A stretch of DNA of 64,000 bases, taken from positions 62,001-126,000 of the forward strand of contig NW_021940919.1 of assembly GCF_004337985.1 (NCBI RefSeq). Direction: 5' to 3'. The number at the start of each line of letters is the position of its first letter. The first letter of the stretch is position 1. Of this stretch, positions 22,101-33,279 are shown in pieces. The notes under the pieces are model-generated. The model had not been told where the DNA came from, made no database searches, and was given only the letters and a program-made list of their open reading frames with translations. A program made the translations under genes and the position numbers. The stretch is from Pyricularia pennisetigena. Taxonomy: Eukaryota > Ascomycota > Sordariomycetes > Magnaporthales > Pyriculariaceae.

Positions 22101-23038
22101 CGAATCCCAACCAAGGGGTTAAATGGGGTAACCCAGTGTCAGCTTGTTGCTCTCTCTCTCTCGGTCCAGGTTTCCTTTCTTTCCTTTCATTCTCTCCTCT
22201 CCCCCGACTGTGGGCAAAAAAATAAAAATAAAAATAAAATAAAAAATATAAAAAATATACAGTAGGAAAAAAGAACTCCTCTTGCGGGTGCTTGGACCAT
22301 CCCAGGATCTGTCAGGTTGGCCTGTTATCTTCCGACAGTTTGCGCGTGGTTGGGCGGCTGCAGGGTTGAATGATTAAGTTATCATCCCTCCCTTTTCAAC
22401 TTTAAACGGCAGCATTCCGTCCCGCTGCTCCAAAACATCTGCTTGCTTCCGATTTTAATGCACGCCCACTATCGTCCATCAATACCTTTCAGCACCTGGA
22501 CTTGCCTACTTGCCTAACCACCTTACCTGCCGACGCATACCAGTGCGCGGGAGTCCTTACCTTACCACCCAACTGCTTACAATCCACACCACCACACCAT
22601 CAAAGACAAAAAAAAAGAAAAATAATAAAACCACACCTAACCTGGACCGTTCCTGGCTTGAGAACGACTTCAGCTAAGCGCCTGCACAGAGTCAGACTGA
22701 CCAAAAGGCCAAACAAGTAAATCAAGAATCGCAGAACAGAAGCAAAAAAGAAGAAAAGTATTCCCCGCTCCCAAAGATCCAGGCGGCAAATCGTAGCGCT
22801 CATTTGGATTACGCCTTCGATCCGACTCGCATTCCAACGCACAAGAAAATACCCCCCAACCAAGTACCCATCGATCGCACGCACCACCGACCTACCGACG
22901 ACATCTGTCACTGACCAGATACGACCTGCGATTTCCGACAATACCCTCCCTGCAAGGCCAGCCATCAATCGGGTGTCTTGCTGTCGAGAGTTTTGCTTTT
23001 CGGGTACCACATCTTTATATCTCAGACCACGCTGAACC
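19136..23038. other. 3.9-kb stretch without a recognisable gene, upstream of RAC1 and CENP-T
   Basis: Both neighbours start outward, so two promoters must lie here. I translated the longer open stretches and found no family, no repeated domain and no convincing splice chain. The right end (about 22400-23038) is C/A-rich and looks like a RAC1 leader. There is an A-rich low-complexity block at 22216-22260. Several GGTACCT/AGGTAC-like words cluster near 19850-19920, a composition common in Sordariomycete intergenic DNA. Small orphan genes cannot be ruled out. Confidence 0.5.
22216..22260. repeat. A-rich low-complexity block (AAAAT-type)
   Basis: Imperfect runs of A4-A7 separated by single T or TAT, 780 bases upstream of RAC1. 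Confidence 0.85.
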
Positions 23039-24193
23039 ATGGCCGCCCCTGGGGTTCAGTCTTTGAAGGTATGCATCGCAGCTCAGCATCCGTGGATCCC
23101 ACAACATGATGTCTTCAGGCACGGTCCGCGTCGGCGGCGCCTGTATCTCTATGTCGGACGTGATGCTAACCTCCTCCGCGTTCTTGTAGTGCGTCGTCAC
23201 TGGCGACGGTGCTGTCGGAAAGGTCAGTACCAATCACTACAGGCATAAAGCCATCTCGCAGGCGTCCCATCTCCTTCTTTCCTGCACGATCCAACAGGAA
23301 ATATTTGGAAGACGACCACCCGTGGAGGCATGCCTTGACGAAGAAGCTAACGAAGTCGCTATTAGACATGCCTTCTCATCTCATACACCACAAACGCCTT
23401 CCCCGGCGAGTACATTCCCACAGTGTCAGTAACTACCAAAGTTGTCCCATCAGCACCGGACGCGACGACGTTGAGCGTGTCCAGACTATCATGTACTGCA
23501 GTAACAACACGTTTTCTAACAAACCCTCGCATCATGACAGATTCGACAACTACTCGGCTAGTGTTATGGTCGATGGAAAGCCCATCAGCTTGGGACTTTG
23601 GGATACTGCTGGACAGGAGGACTACGACAGGCTCAGGCCGCTATCATACCCACAGACAGATGTCTTCCTAATTTGCTTCTCGATCGTCAGCCCGCCGTCA
23701 TTCGACAACGTCAAGGCCAAGGTACGCGATTTCATTTCCAGCCCTCTACGTCGTCTCGCCTCTTTGCGGAAGCCTGGAGCTTGTGAGTCTGATCATTGCT
23801 GACATTTAATACCTGATCTAGTGGTACCCAGAGATCGACCACCACGCGCCCAACGTTCCCATCATCCTCGTCGGAACCAAGCTCGATCTTCGTGAAGACC
23901 CCGCCACCCTCGAGAGTCTTCGCGCCAAGAGGATGGAGCCTGTTTCGTACGACCAGGCGCTCATCTGCGCAAAGGAGATCAGGGCGCACAAGTACCTCGA
24001 GTGCTCCGCATTGACGCAAAGGAACCTCAAGAGTGTGTTCGATGAGGCCATTAGGTATGCATTTCCATTCTGTCCACGCGTCAAGTTGCAAAGTGGATCA
24101 ACCCGTTAACTCATGCGTCAACGCAACAGGGCTGTCCTCAACCCTCGACCTCAGCCGGCGAAGGTTAAGAAGTCAAAGTGCACCATTCTGTGA
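23039..24193 (+). CDS. RAC1: Rho-family small GTPase Rac1
   Basis: Exons 23039-23068, 23190-23222, 23366-23424, 23541-23721, 23822-24054 and 24130-24193 give 199 aa. All nucleotide-binding motifs are present: GDGAVGKT (P-loop, split by intron 2), the effector region [34 protein letters not shown] and SAL. The tail [12 protein letters not shown] has a polybasic stretch and a CAAX box ending in Leu, predicting geranylgeranylation. The N-terminus [13 protein letters not shown] and the insert region distinguish it from Cdc42. In filamentous fungi Rac1 drives polarised growth, conidiation and, in Magnaporthe, pathogenicity through PAK kinase and NADPH oxidase. Two exons are only 30 and 33 nt. Confidence 0.97.
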
Positions 24194-25653
24194 GCAGCCA
24201 TGGCTTCACAGATAGAAGTGCGAAGAAATGAGCTTGTCAATATACGTTGGCACGAGCGAAATGGATCACATAATGCAAGGAATCGCAAGCTCGCCGCCAC
24301 AACTGGCCGCAGTGCTCTCAGCTGCTCAGCAACGCAGAAGAGCCTAAATAATGTTGGAGCATGTGGCACCGAATTGACTGCATGGCGAGGTGAACGCAAA
24401 TATGTCCGGGGCGTTTTGAGGGCGTTTTGATGTTCAAACAAGGAATATCATCTACCAGATTTTTCTCTAACATCTTTTTGTTCCCATATACGAGTGTTAT
24501 TCTCAGGCCAACCTAACGTCTATTGTTCATCCTGTCTTGGAACACTCGCATTAGCTGATATTTTCTTGTTAATTTTCCTTGTTGCGTCCACCACAATACA
24601 GGGTAACGGTGTTTGTCGCTTTATCAACTTTTTTTTGGTATTTTTTTTTTCATTTGCTGTTAATTTTCTTGCTGCGGATGCTTGATATCTAAGTCTCATC
24701 TTTACCCATCATTTTTACATGGCGATTCCCAACTCTGTCTTGTTTTTTTCTTTCCCCCTCTCACCGAGGTAGCAATAACCGCATCTAAAGCACAAAGTCA
24801 TTTCCTGGCTGCAAGTAAGAGACCAAAATGCCCATAAACTGACCGACGGAATTTGATTTGATTTGACTTGATTTTTTCTCGTTTATTCCTTGGGATGATC
24901 GGCTGCCTTGTTGGGCGTACAAGTGTGGGACCAGACTTTCGGCCTTGCCGACCAACAGATGTGATATCTCGGCCCTATTGACGTGTTCTAGAAGTCGAGG
25001 AGTGGCGAGTGGCAGCTAGACCGGACGAGTTGCGCGCCCGGAATCATCGGACCATTGCTTTGGATCTTGGTCAGGGAGGACTTATCGCGCCGTTTGATTC
25101 ATGTGTCCATCCCATGTGCTTAACAATATTTCACATTATCTTTTCGGTTGAATCAAGATTACCAAGCTAAGTCTATGCCTAAGAGGTGTCAGGGCCCTTG
25201 GCACATCCCAGGGCGAATATAGAGTTAATTCCGCACTTTGTTTGTTTTTATTTTTATTCTTATTTTTATTTTTTATTTTTATTTTTATTTCTAGTTTTTT
25301 TTTTCTCTCTCTGGGATAGACCAGCAGCTCAAGGATTTACACTTTGTCACAGTTTGCATTGCAAATGAGACATCTACATAGTCAACTCAAGCCCAGGTCG
25401 CTTTCGCTAGGGTATACTTGGTCGAGACGCACAAATAAAACTCCTTCCGAAAGGGGTATCTTTTACGGCGTTTGTCTACCGTATTCGTACCTTACTTTAC
25501 AAAAACCACGAGGATATGCTGAGCGCACAAGGGTGATAGTTTAAGCCTCTTGGGGGAAAAGACAATACGTGGGTTTGTGCCCTTATTTTTCTTTTCTTGT
25601 CATATCAAGTCTGATGCCGGAAGAAACACTCCTGGGATTCTTTCAAGCTACCC
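24194..25653. other. Convergent spacer between RAC1 and NOP6
   Basis: About 1.46 kb holding two 3' flanks. It is T-rich, with a (ATTTTT)-type block at 25241-25290. No gene was recognised. Confidence 0.55.
25241..25290. repeat. Imperfect TTTTTA microsatellite
   Basis: About eight imperfect copies of a T4-6/A unit in the RAC1-NOP6 spacer. Confidence 0.85.
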
Positions 25654-26914
25654 TCATTGCGTACCGGCCTGTTGGTTCCGATGCATCTGGGCCCTCCGGC
25701 TAGGATGGATCCCATCTTGCTCGTCTTCCTTGTGCTTGGCCTCAAGCTCAGCCTTCATCCTGCGCGCGCGCTCCTCGCGTAGCTTGTCGTTCTTTGCCCT
25801 GATCTTTTCCTTGCGGAACGGAGTCTTGCCGCCGCCACCGGCACTATATCCCCCACGTTTGTTAGCAATGGATGAAATGGCACGATCAGAGAGGGGGAGT
25901 AACGCTTTTTTTCTTTTTTTCTTTTTTTTGGCGCCAGGGGGGCGGGCAAGGAAGGTTTAAGAAAAATGCAGCTCGACAGCAGAAATTTATAAAGATATAT
26001 ACTCACGTCAGCTCGACATTGATCTTCCTTGGCGCCGACAAACCGTCTTCAAACTCAGAGTGGTGCATCTTGGCGAGGCACGTCTTCATGTGGCTATAGT
26101 TGTCAAACTCGACAAAGGCTATGCCGCGCGACTTCTTGGGGTCGTTCCTGTCGGTGAGCAGCCGCACAGACGTGGGCTTGAGGCTGGCAAAGTGCGCCGC
26201 AATGTGCTCCTTGGTCGCCGTGAAGGGGAGGTTGCCGACAAAGACGATAAAGCGCGTGTTCTTGCCGCCGCCGCCGGCCTGCTGCTGCTCCTCGTCGTCT
26301 CCGTCTTGCTCTCCTTCTTGCGCGTCACCGCTGGGCGTCATCGTCATGGCCTCGGCGGCGTTGTTCTTGTCTCCTGCCGACTCCTTACTGCTCTTTTTGC
26401 TCTTCTTGCCGTCCTTGCTCTTCTTCTTGTCGGGCTTTCCGTCGCCTGCGGCTTGCGTATCATCTACGCCGTCGGTCTCCTCGGCGTCCCGCTTCCTCTT
26501 CGTTTTAGGCTTCGCCTCGTCGCCCTGGCCGTCTGCGGCGCCGTCTTCCGACTTGGACTTGCTCTCCTTTTTGCTCTTCTTATCCTTTTTGTCCTTCTTC
26601 TTCTCCTTCTTCTTATCCGACTCTGCTGCGTCGACAACAGGGGCTGCGTCCTCCACTTCCTCCTCCTTGGCCTTCTTTTCCTTCTTCTGCTTCTTGTCCT
26701 TCTTCTTCTTTTGCTCCTGATTGTCTGCGCCCTCCTCGTCGTTCACCGCCGCGTCCTCCGCCTTCCTCTTGTCCTTCTTTTCCTTCTTCAATCTCTTCTT
26801 CTCTGCCTTGGCGGCGTCGATAACCTCGACATTTTCGGCCTCGGCCTCGTCGCGCCGCCTCTTTTTGGATGTGGCCTCGACGCCGTTGGCTTCTTCCGTC
26901 TTGCGCTTGCCCAT
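25654..26914 (-). CDS. NOP6-like nucleolar RRM protein (ribosome biogenesis)
   Basis: Minus-strand exons 26914-26007 and 25843-25654 give 365 aa. Residues 1-220 are an extreme Lys/Glu/Asp-rich low-complexity region (KKKKDKKQKKEKK and similar), typical of nucleolar proteins. A single RRM follows: RFIVFVGNLPFTATKEHIAAHF as RNP2 region and SRGIAFVEFDNYSHMKTCL as RNP1 region. Exon 2 encodes GGGGKTPFRKEKIRAKNDKLREERARRM and GIHPSRRAQM, the conserved NOP6-type C-terminus. Yeast Nop6 binds 35S/20S pre-rRNA and helps early 40S assembly. The ATG at 26914 is preferred: the frame is open 21 codons further up, but no upstream ATG exists in it. Confidence 0.9.
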
Positions 26915-27796
26915 GTTTGGTAGTTTTCTTTTTCTTTTCTTTCTCCTGCCCGTTCTCTTGTCGTAGATTCTTGACAAAGCGCTCCTAGAGGTAGAGAGTG
27001 AGCGTACAAGCCTCGATGTTGGACTAGTGTCGGCGCGTATACAATTGACTATGTAGAAATCAGCTATATCAAAACTTTTGCAAGTCGCGCCTGAGCTATG
27101 TATGCAATTGCACTGTTGGACTGGGAACTTTTTTTTTTTTCGCTTGGAAGAGTGGGGTACACCCTGCCCATCCTTCGGCGCATGTATGCATACTACTGGT
27201 ACTGGTACATTTCGCTAGCACATGACTCGCGCAAAGACGCGCGCATTTGCCTAAAGCACTCCAATTCCCATCAACACGATACAAAATGCATGCATACACA
27301 CACACCTTTTTAGAATTAAAGCCGATTTCTCATTCTTTTACAGTCCTCCTTTGAACTACGTATATTATGTACAAACAAAATGCCCATCATGGTCTGAACC
27401 CCACTATTTCGGGTCGCCAAATTAATACTGAGGTAGGTGGGACCCTAAATAACACGAAAAGTCCGCTTTAGACTGCAGACCATGAAAGCTGCCATAAAAG
27501 ACAGTCGGAAGTGCTTGAGCCGTTCTATCGCCGCTTATGGTATGCCAGTTCAGTGGCCGAAATCATGCCCAGACTCCCCCAAATGATAAAAGTTCACTAA
27601 TCTCTTGAATCAGAGACATCAACCAGCATGGACCTTGTCAAAAGATGCGGTATCTACCAGAAAGGTTGTCAATACTCTCCGACGCGGCGAGTATGCATGA
27701 TACTGCATCGCCCATAAATGGACATGAAAATGTGGCATACTTTCAGATCCGCAAGGTTCAAAAACAATCGTCGTGCGGCCCCTATTCTGAAGATTA
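26915..27796. promoter_or_regulatory. NOP6 upstream region and 3' flank of the CFEM gene
   Basis: Tandem spacer of about 880 bases. It contains a short CA-repeat-like patch near 27293-27306 and an 11-nt T run near 27129. No gene was recognised. Confidence 0.5.
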
Positions 27797-30700
27797 TCAG
27801 ATGCCGAAATAGACAAGCAAGGCCAGTGCTGTGATGATAGTCACCCCGAAGGAGTGCTTCCTTGCAGCATCTCCTGTGAACTGCGGCGGTTGTTCCAGCG
27901 GGGTCGTCCCTGTTCCCGTCTCAGTTTGTGTACTTGTGCTGTTGGGCCTGAATATCGATGTCAAAGTAGTTCCGCCTCCTCGGTGCTCGGACAAAGATCC
28001 ATTCACCTGTGTTGGCTGTGGGATTCCAGGTGGCAGGTTTACACTTGGACCTGGCGTGGCATTGCTTCCACTGAACGTAACGGTAATCTCCGTGATGGAC
28101 AAGACCGGCGATGTTTGGCCCGGTGGTATGAATGTCGTAGTTCTTGCAATGGTCGAGATGAACAAGGACTGACTCTCACCCGACGGTGTAAGGCCAGCGG
28201 ATGGGGAAGATGGGGGAGCATCTGAAGGAGGCACAGGCGGCTGCGAGACATCCGGAGAACCAACAACCACCCCTGGCGGAGACGGTGAGCCTGTTTCTTC
28301 GGGAGTCGGCGTTGGTAATGAGGCTGTTGGCACCCCTGGCGGTTGCGAGGGCGTGATTGAAGTAATCGCGGATACTACTGGAAGCTGTGCGCTGATCGCA
28401 CCCCCTGTAGGTGTCGGGCCAGTTGTAGGAGGAGTTGCTTGGGGCGAGGTCTCCGTGCTGACGGAGAGCGTAAGTATAACTGGTCCTGTGGTCGGGGTGG
28501 TAAGTTGAGTGATAGGCGGGGACGGAGGCTCTCCAGCGGGAGGATTATCGGGCGGAGGTGAGACTTCAGCAGGAGGCTGATCAGGCGGGGCATCAGACAA
28601 GGGGGGCGAAGCAGGAGGCGTTCCAACCGAAACTGTCCCTTGGGTGGGCGTGGTCAACAATGTGAACATGGTAGACTGCCCCGCGAGGGAGATGTCAGGA
28701 GGAATCTGCGGTGGAGGGCTGCTAGGAGGCAGCCCATCTGGAGGACTTTCAGGTGGAGGTTCTTGTCTGCTGACACTGGACCTTGAGTTGATCGAACTTC
28801 CTGGTGGTGCAGTCCGAGTCTGTGGCCACGGCAGAGGCTGGCTGATGATCAGACCTGGAGTTGACTGCATTGGCGGCGATCCTCCCGGTGGTGGGGAGCT
28901 TTGAACGTTGGCTGGTGGCGGTGCGCCTGGGCTAGGCGGAGTGAAAGTAGTAGAACCCCTCCCGGTGGTTCCCGGGCTCGAAGGCACAGGCCTGTTTGGC
29001 GTGAGTGGCTCGGAGCTGGTTCCCGGAGGGGATGTGCTGCTGCCACTAGGTGTCCAAACACGGACTGTCTGTCCTGGCGCCTGTTGAGAGAACCCACTCC
29101 AAAACTCCGGTCCATTTGGCGTGAACGGATTGTTTGGCGGGTTAGGTATGCCGGGGTTCGTTGGAGGCCTGGGCGAGCTTGGGACTCCGGGTGTCTTCCA
29201 TGTCCCTGGAACCACAGGCGTATTGGGGATACCCGGGGCACCAGGAGGGCTTGGGGTATCCGGAGTCTTCCACGTTTTCGGTACGCCTGGGGTGTTAGGA
29301 GCATCGGGAGTGCCTGGAGAATTTGGAGCATTGGGAGTACCCGGTGTGTTTGGCGGGATGTTCGGGGGCCCAGGTGGTGCGTTTGGTGTCTGTGGAACTA
29401 TGGGTTTTGAGGGCTCTTTTGGCACACTTGGAAAAAGCGAGGTCCCAGGCGGTGGATTGGGTGGCGTGGTGATAACAGTAACCCAAGGCACCTGTGGTGT
29501 AGTGGCTGAGTTGACATCGTCTTTCGGAGGATGTTCGCGAGGGACTGTAAGTGTTGACACCGACGTTGTTGTCTGGAAGACGGTCGAGGGGATAATCTCT
29601 GTCGCATCATTGGGAGTATGCGGAACTCCAGGAAAGTTTTGGTCAGGAGGACTGGCAAGACCAGGCTTGGTGCTTGTCGAACGCGAATACAGGCTGAGAT
29701 CGCCGTAGGCGTTGAGCAGTCCTGCGGGTATATCTTGACTGGTGATGGACCGACTAATGCTCCTGCTCCCACTCACCAGGCCACTACCAGCACCCGGAAG
29801 GACATCAATATTCAGAAGTGAGGCTTGATTGCCCGTGCCCAAGGAATTTGATGGACCTGTGCCAAGAAGACTGCCGAGACCTCCGCTTCCCACACTGATA
29901 TCCGCCAAGGGGCCGACACTGACATCCAGTATACCGTTGCGGCTGCTGCCGCCTGCGCCATTTCCGCCAAGTATGGTAGCATCTACCAACTGTCCGTGGG
30001 AGCTCTCTCCAACTCCAACGCCCACGAGAGGGCCAGTGGTGCCAGGTGCATTCCCTCCCGTTGAACTGCCACTGTTGCTCGGTGTACCTAAGATGCTCCC
30101 AACACCGTTGCTCGCCCCGCTGAGTATGGTAGCATCTACCAGTTGTCCGTGAGCACTTTCTCCAACACCGACACCAACGAGAGGACCAGTGTTGTCCGGT
30201 GTGCTTCCTACAACCGGACCAGCATTGTTGCTTGGGGTGCCCAAGACGCCCCCTAGGCCGTTGCTAGCCCCACCTAGAATGGGAGCATTTACCACCTGTC
30301 CATTGGCACTGCCACCTACGCCAACACCGACCAGAGGACCATTGCTTGCAGGTGATCCAGGGGCACCCGGGTGGACGTTTCCAGCGGCCCCACCAGTTGG
30401 GGAACCGATGACACCGGGAACATGATTTGGTGAGTCGCCGGCCGTGGGTATGTGAGGCTGGTTATTGCCGACACCGGTGCTTGAGGACGGGCTGCCATTG
30501 TTGGATGGCCCAACTGCTCCGGGGGAACTATTTCCGACGATACCATTTTCAGGGCTATGTCCCTGGCCATTGCCCAAGTTGCTAGGCATGGCGGCACCGC
30601 CATGGCCACTATTTGAAACAGACGCGGACCCAGGAAGCTGGCCGACGGCTGGAATAACGCCTAAACTGTTTCCCAGAGGAAAGGATCCTGCTTGGCCACC

Positions 30701-32498
30701 AGGTGCCCAGGAAAACCCAGGACTGGGTATATTAGCAAAGGGGTTGAAGCCTCCATTCTAAGGAGTCAGCCCTCCTTGGCTGCCTGTCCAACCAGCAAAG
30801 GCGCCTGCGGGGCCTTGAGCTAGGGCTTGCGCATACTCTGGATGGAAGCTATGATCTGGAATCTGAATCACGTATGCCTGGCCAGCACCAGCGGGGGGAA
30901 CCGCAGCCATAACTGTTATAGTTTGTAGTGCCATTGTCTGTACTGCTGGCTGAGGTGCCAAAACAGTAACCATAGATGGCTGGCTGACGATCGCAGGTTG
31001 CGGCGCAGCAAAGACAGTTACGGGCTCTGGCGCTGGCTGTGGGATGAACTGTGGCACGTATACAGGACGGTCAACCATCATCGGCGAAGGTACCGGGACG
31101 GGAGATGGCGAGGCCACGACAACCGTCGATGTCCTTGTAACTGGAAAGGGTGCAGGCACCGTTACTGTGGTCCAGTTAGGTGTTGGGGTAGCCACTGTTA
31201 TGGTGGTGGGCACTGGTGAAGGCGTCGCCACCGTGACTGTCATCATGACTGGCGAGGGGACTGAAATGGTTTCCGTCATGGTTGTTGCCATTGTCGAGAC
31301 AACAAGCACCGTAGACAGTACCGTGGTTGGTGGGGCGGCAATAGTTGAGACAATAGGCAGAGGATTCACGGGGGTAGGGTTGGCGATGGGAGGATGAGTT
31401 GGTCGACCCAAGACCGGCAAATTCGATTGAGTTTCGCAGTTCTCTGGGTCTATGACAGTTCCAGGAGAAACTGGGACAGGGGGAATGGGTATAGCTGACT
31501 GAACCGGGGGAGGCAAAATATTGGGTGATGCGCCTATTCCGTTCGGCTTGTCCGGGTCGTTTGAGTTTCCAACAGGCAGATTCTCACCTAACCAACGGTA
31601 TTGTTAGGGGAATGTCCGCAAAATTTGATTATGAGATACAGGCATCGGAGAGGCAGCGTTTTACTAACCATTGTAACCTTCACCGGGAAATCCGGTGCTT
31701 GGGACTGCAGGTAATTGTTGAGGAGCGTTTCCTTCTACAGGCAGTGTGCCGGGCGTCTCTATAATATGCCCCCCGTTGGGGTCAGGAAATGTCGTAGCCC
31801 AAGGGCCCTGGACAGGGGAGACTCCGTTGCCAGTACCAGGTGTGAGTCCACTAGATCCCGGACCATACAAAGCACCTTCTTTGCCGCCAAAACGAGACCC
31901 GGCAAACTTGGCGGTTGCGCGAGGGTCCGTGGTAAGTTGATCTTCCGGGCCCCTTCCTAGATTGACGTCGGGCGGTGGAAGTACTAGAGTACCATCAGGG
32001 GCCTCGTGAACAGGATGTCCATCGGGGAAGCTAGGGCCTACTCCCCTCGGAAGAAGATCTTCATCCTGCTGCAAAACTCCATTCCCGTCCGGAGAAGAGT
32101 GTTGACAAGCAAAAACCGCGTTTTGTACAGCGGTCGTGTAAGAATTCGGAGGACAGGCCTCAAAGAGGCACCGAAGAAGCTAATGGCACCCTGTCAGCTT
32201 GGCGGATTTTTTTCAGGCAGCTATGAAAAGTGCCAATGAACCAACCTCTGCTTGATGATCATTTCTGCAAAGGCAAGAAGTGCTCCGACAGCCACTTTCG
32301 GAGAACCCTCGAGACATGCAGCGTGCCAGGCAGTCTAAATTGGACAAATGAATATGTCAGTCTTGTACTGATAGGCCATGTTACAAATGAATATAGACCA
32401 CGGGAATATTTACCTTGAGGAGATACAGAAACATCTTGTCCGTAGACCTGGGTGGCGGAGCAGAATAAAAACGTGCTCCAAAGAATGGAAGATTTCAT
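27797..32498 (-). CDS. Very large secreted CFEM-domain protein with Pro-rich stalk and GPI-anchor signal
   Basis: Minus-strand exons 32498-32414, 32334-32246, 32179-31669 and 31587-27797. Residues 1-20 are a signal peptide ending near VYG-QD. An eight-cysteine CFEM domain spans residues 30-83 with spacing C-x3-C-x9-C-x4-C-x1-C-x10-C-x4-C-x15-C. The usual Asp heme ligand between Cys3 and Cys4 is missing (the loop reads RSTS). A Thr/Val/Pro-rich region follows, then about three imperfect 50-residue repeats (GPLVGVGVGESAHGQLVDATIL), then a long triplet-like Pro/Gly/Asn stalk. The end, GDAARKHSFGVTIITALALLVYFGI, is a GPI signal. One in-frame TAG at 30758-30760 (codon 505) interrupts the last exon; see the separate entry. 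CFEM proteins act in cell-wall, adhesion, heme uptake or virulence; heme use looks unlikely here. Confidence 0.85.
30758..30871 (-). other. In-frame TAG / possible 114-nt intron in the CFEM gene
   Basis: The flanking frames are the same and open for hundreds of codons on both sides, separated by one TAG. A 114-nt intron (GTGATT donor at 30871, CTGAC branch, CCTTAG acceptor at 30758) would remove it in phase 0. The donor is weak and the segment reads like protein (VIQIPDHSFHPEYAQALAQ), so retention or read-through is possible. Retention gives about 504 aa with no GPI anchor; splicing gives about 1,453 aa. Confidence 0.5.
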
Positions 32499-33279
32499 GG
32501 TGGAGACACCGCTTAGGGTGAATACCAACTCTCTCAGCGGTTGATTGATGTAGAACAGAAGACGGAGAATGACACAAGGAATGAGCTTCGTCTGTAAACA
32601 GCTGCAGGCAAAGGATGATCTCCAAAATAGAGGCCAAACGAATGACACTAGCAAGAACTCGCCAAAGATCCAAAAAAAAAGGGTGGTCGGACCGTCGAAG
32701 CGGACGTCCTCCGATGATGCTGCTGTTGATTTGAGAAAAGAAAGTGGGAATTACTGAGTGAAGTGATGGGAGAAGACGACGAGGAGTAAAGAGTCGTAGG
32801 CTGCTTACAGGTAACTAGGAAATTTAGCATAGAAATTTCTTGCACCCGGAAGATACGTCGAATTACGTAGCAGAGGTTAGTTCTTGCCTGGGCTGTTGGG
32901 ATTTTGTTTTCTTACAGGGGAAGGCACCACACCCGTCAGTGCCAACATCTGTTTTGTCCTCTACAACTATCGAGCCCCCGTAGGTGCCCATGCAAATTCC
33001 ACCCATGAGCATTGATCTCATCGAGGGAAGGGGCGCACAAGACGAAAGCTTTTGACCAGGGTCAAACAGACTGCCGTCACGAACACTCCTAAAACAAATT
33101 GCTCGCACGGTAAGGCAGGGCGGCAATGATAGTCTTCACTCTTCACTCAAAGTTCCAGGGTGTTTGTCCGTTGTATCATTAATATAGGTAAATGATCTTG
33201 CATTCGTTGCTTTTCTTGCCTTGAGAAAGAAGGTGTCACACAAGAAGGGTATCTAAATTGAGTTCAGCTGCATCGGACC
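32499..33279. promoter_or_regulatory. CFEM gene upstream region and 3' flank of CMS1
   Basis: A 781-base tandem spacer. No coding gene or repeat was recognised. Confidence 0.5.

Noticed and set aside
26060..26923. 287-residue Leu/Val-rich open frame on the plus strand
   Set aside because: Antisense of the Lys/Glu-rich NOP6 region; AAG and GAG codons read backwards as CTT and CTC (Leu).
29121..29708. Gly-rich collagen-looking frame on the plus strand
   Set aside because: Antisense shadow of the Pro-rich CFEM stalk (CCN read as NGG). The minus-strand frame has the signal peptide, CFEM domain and GPI signal.
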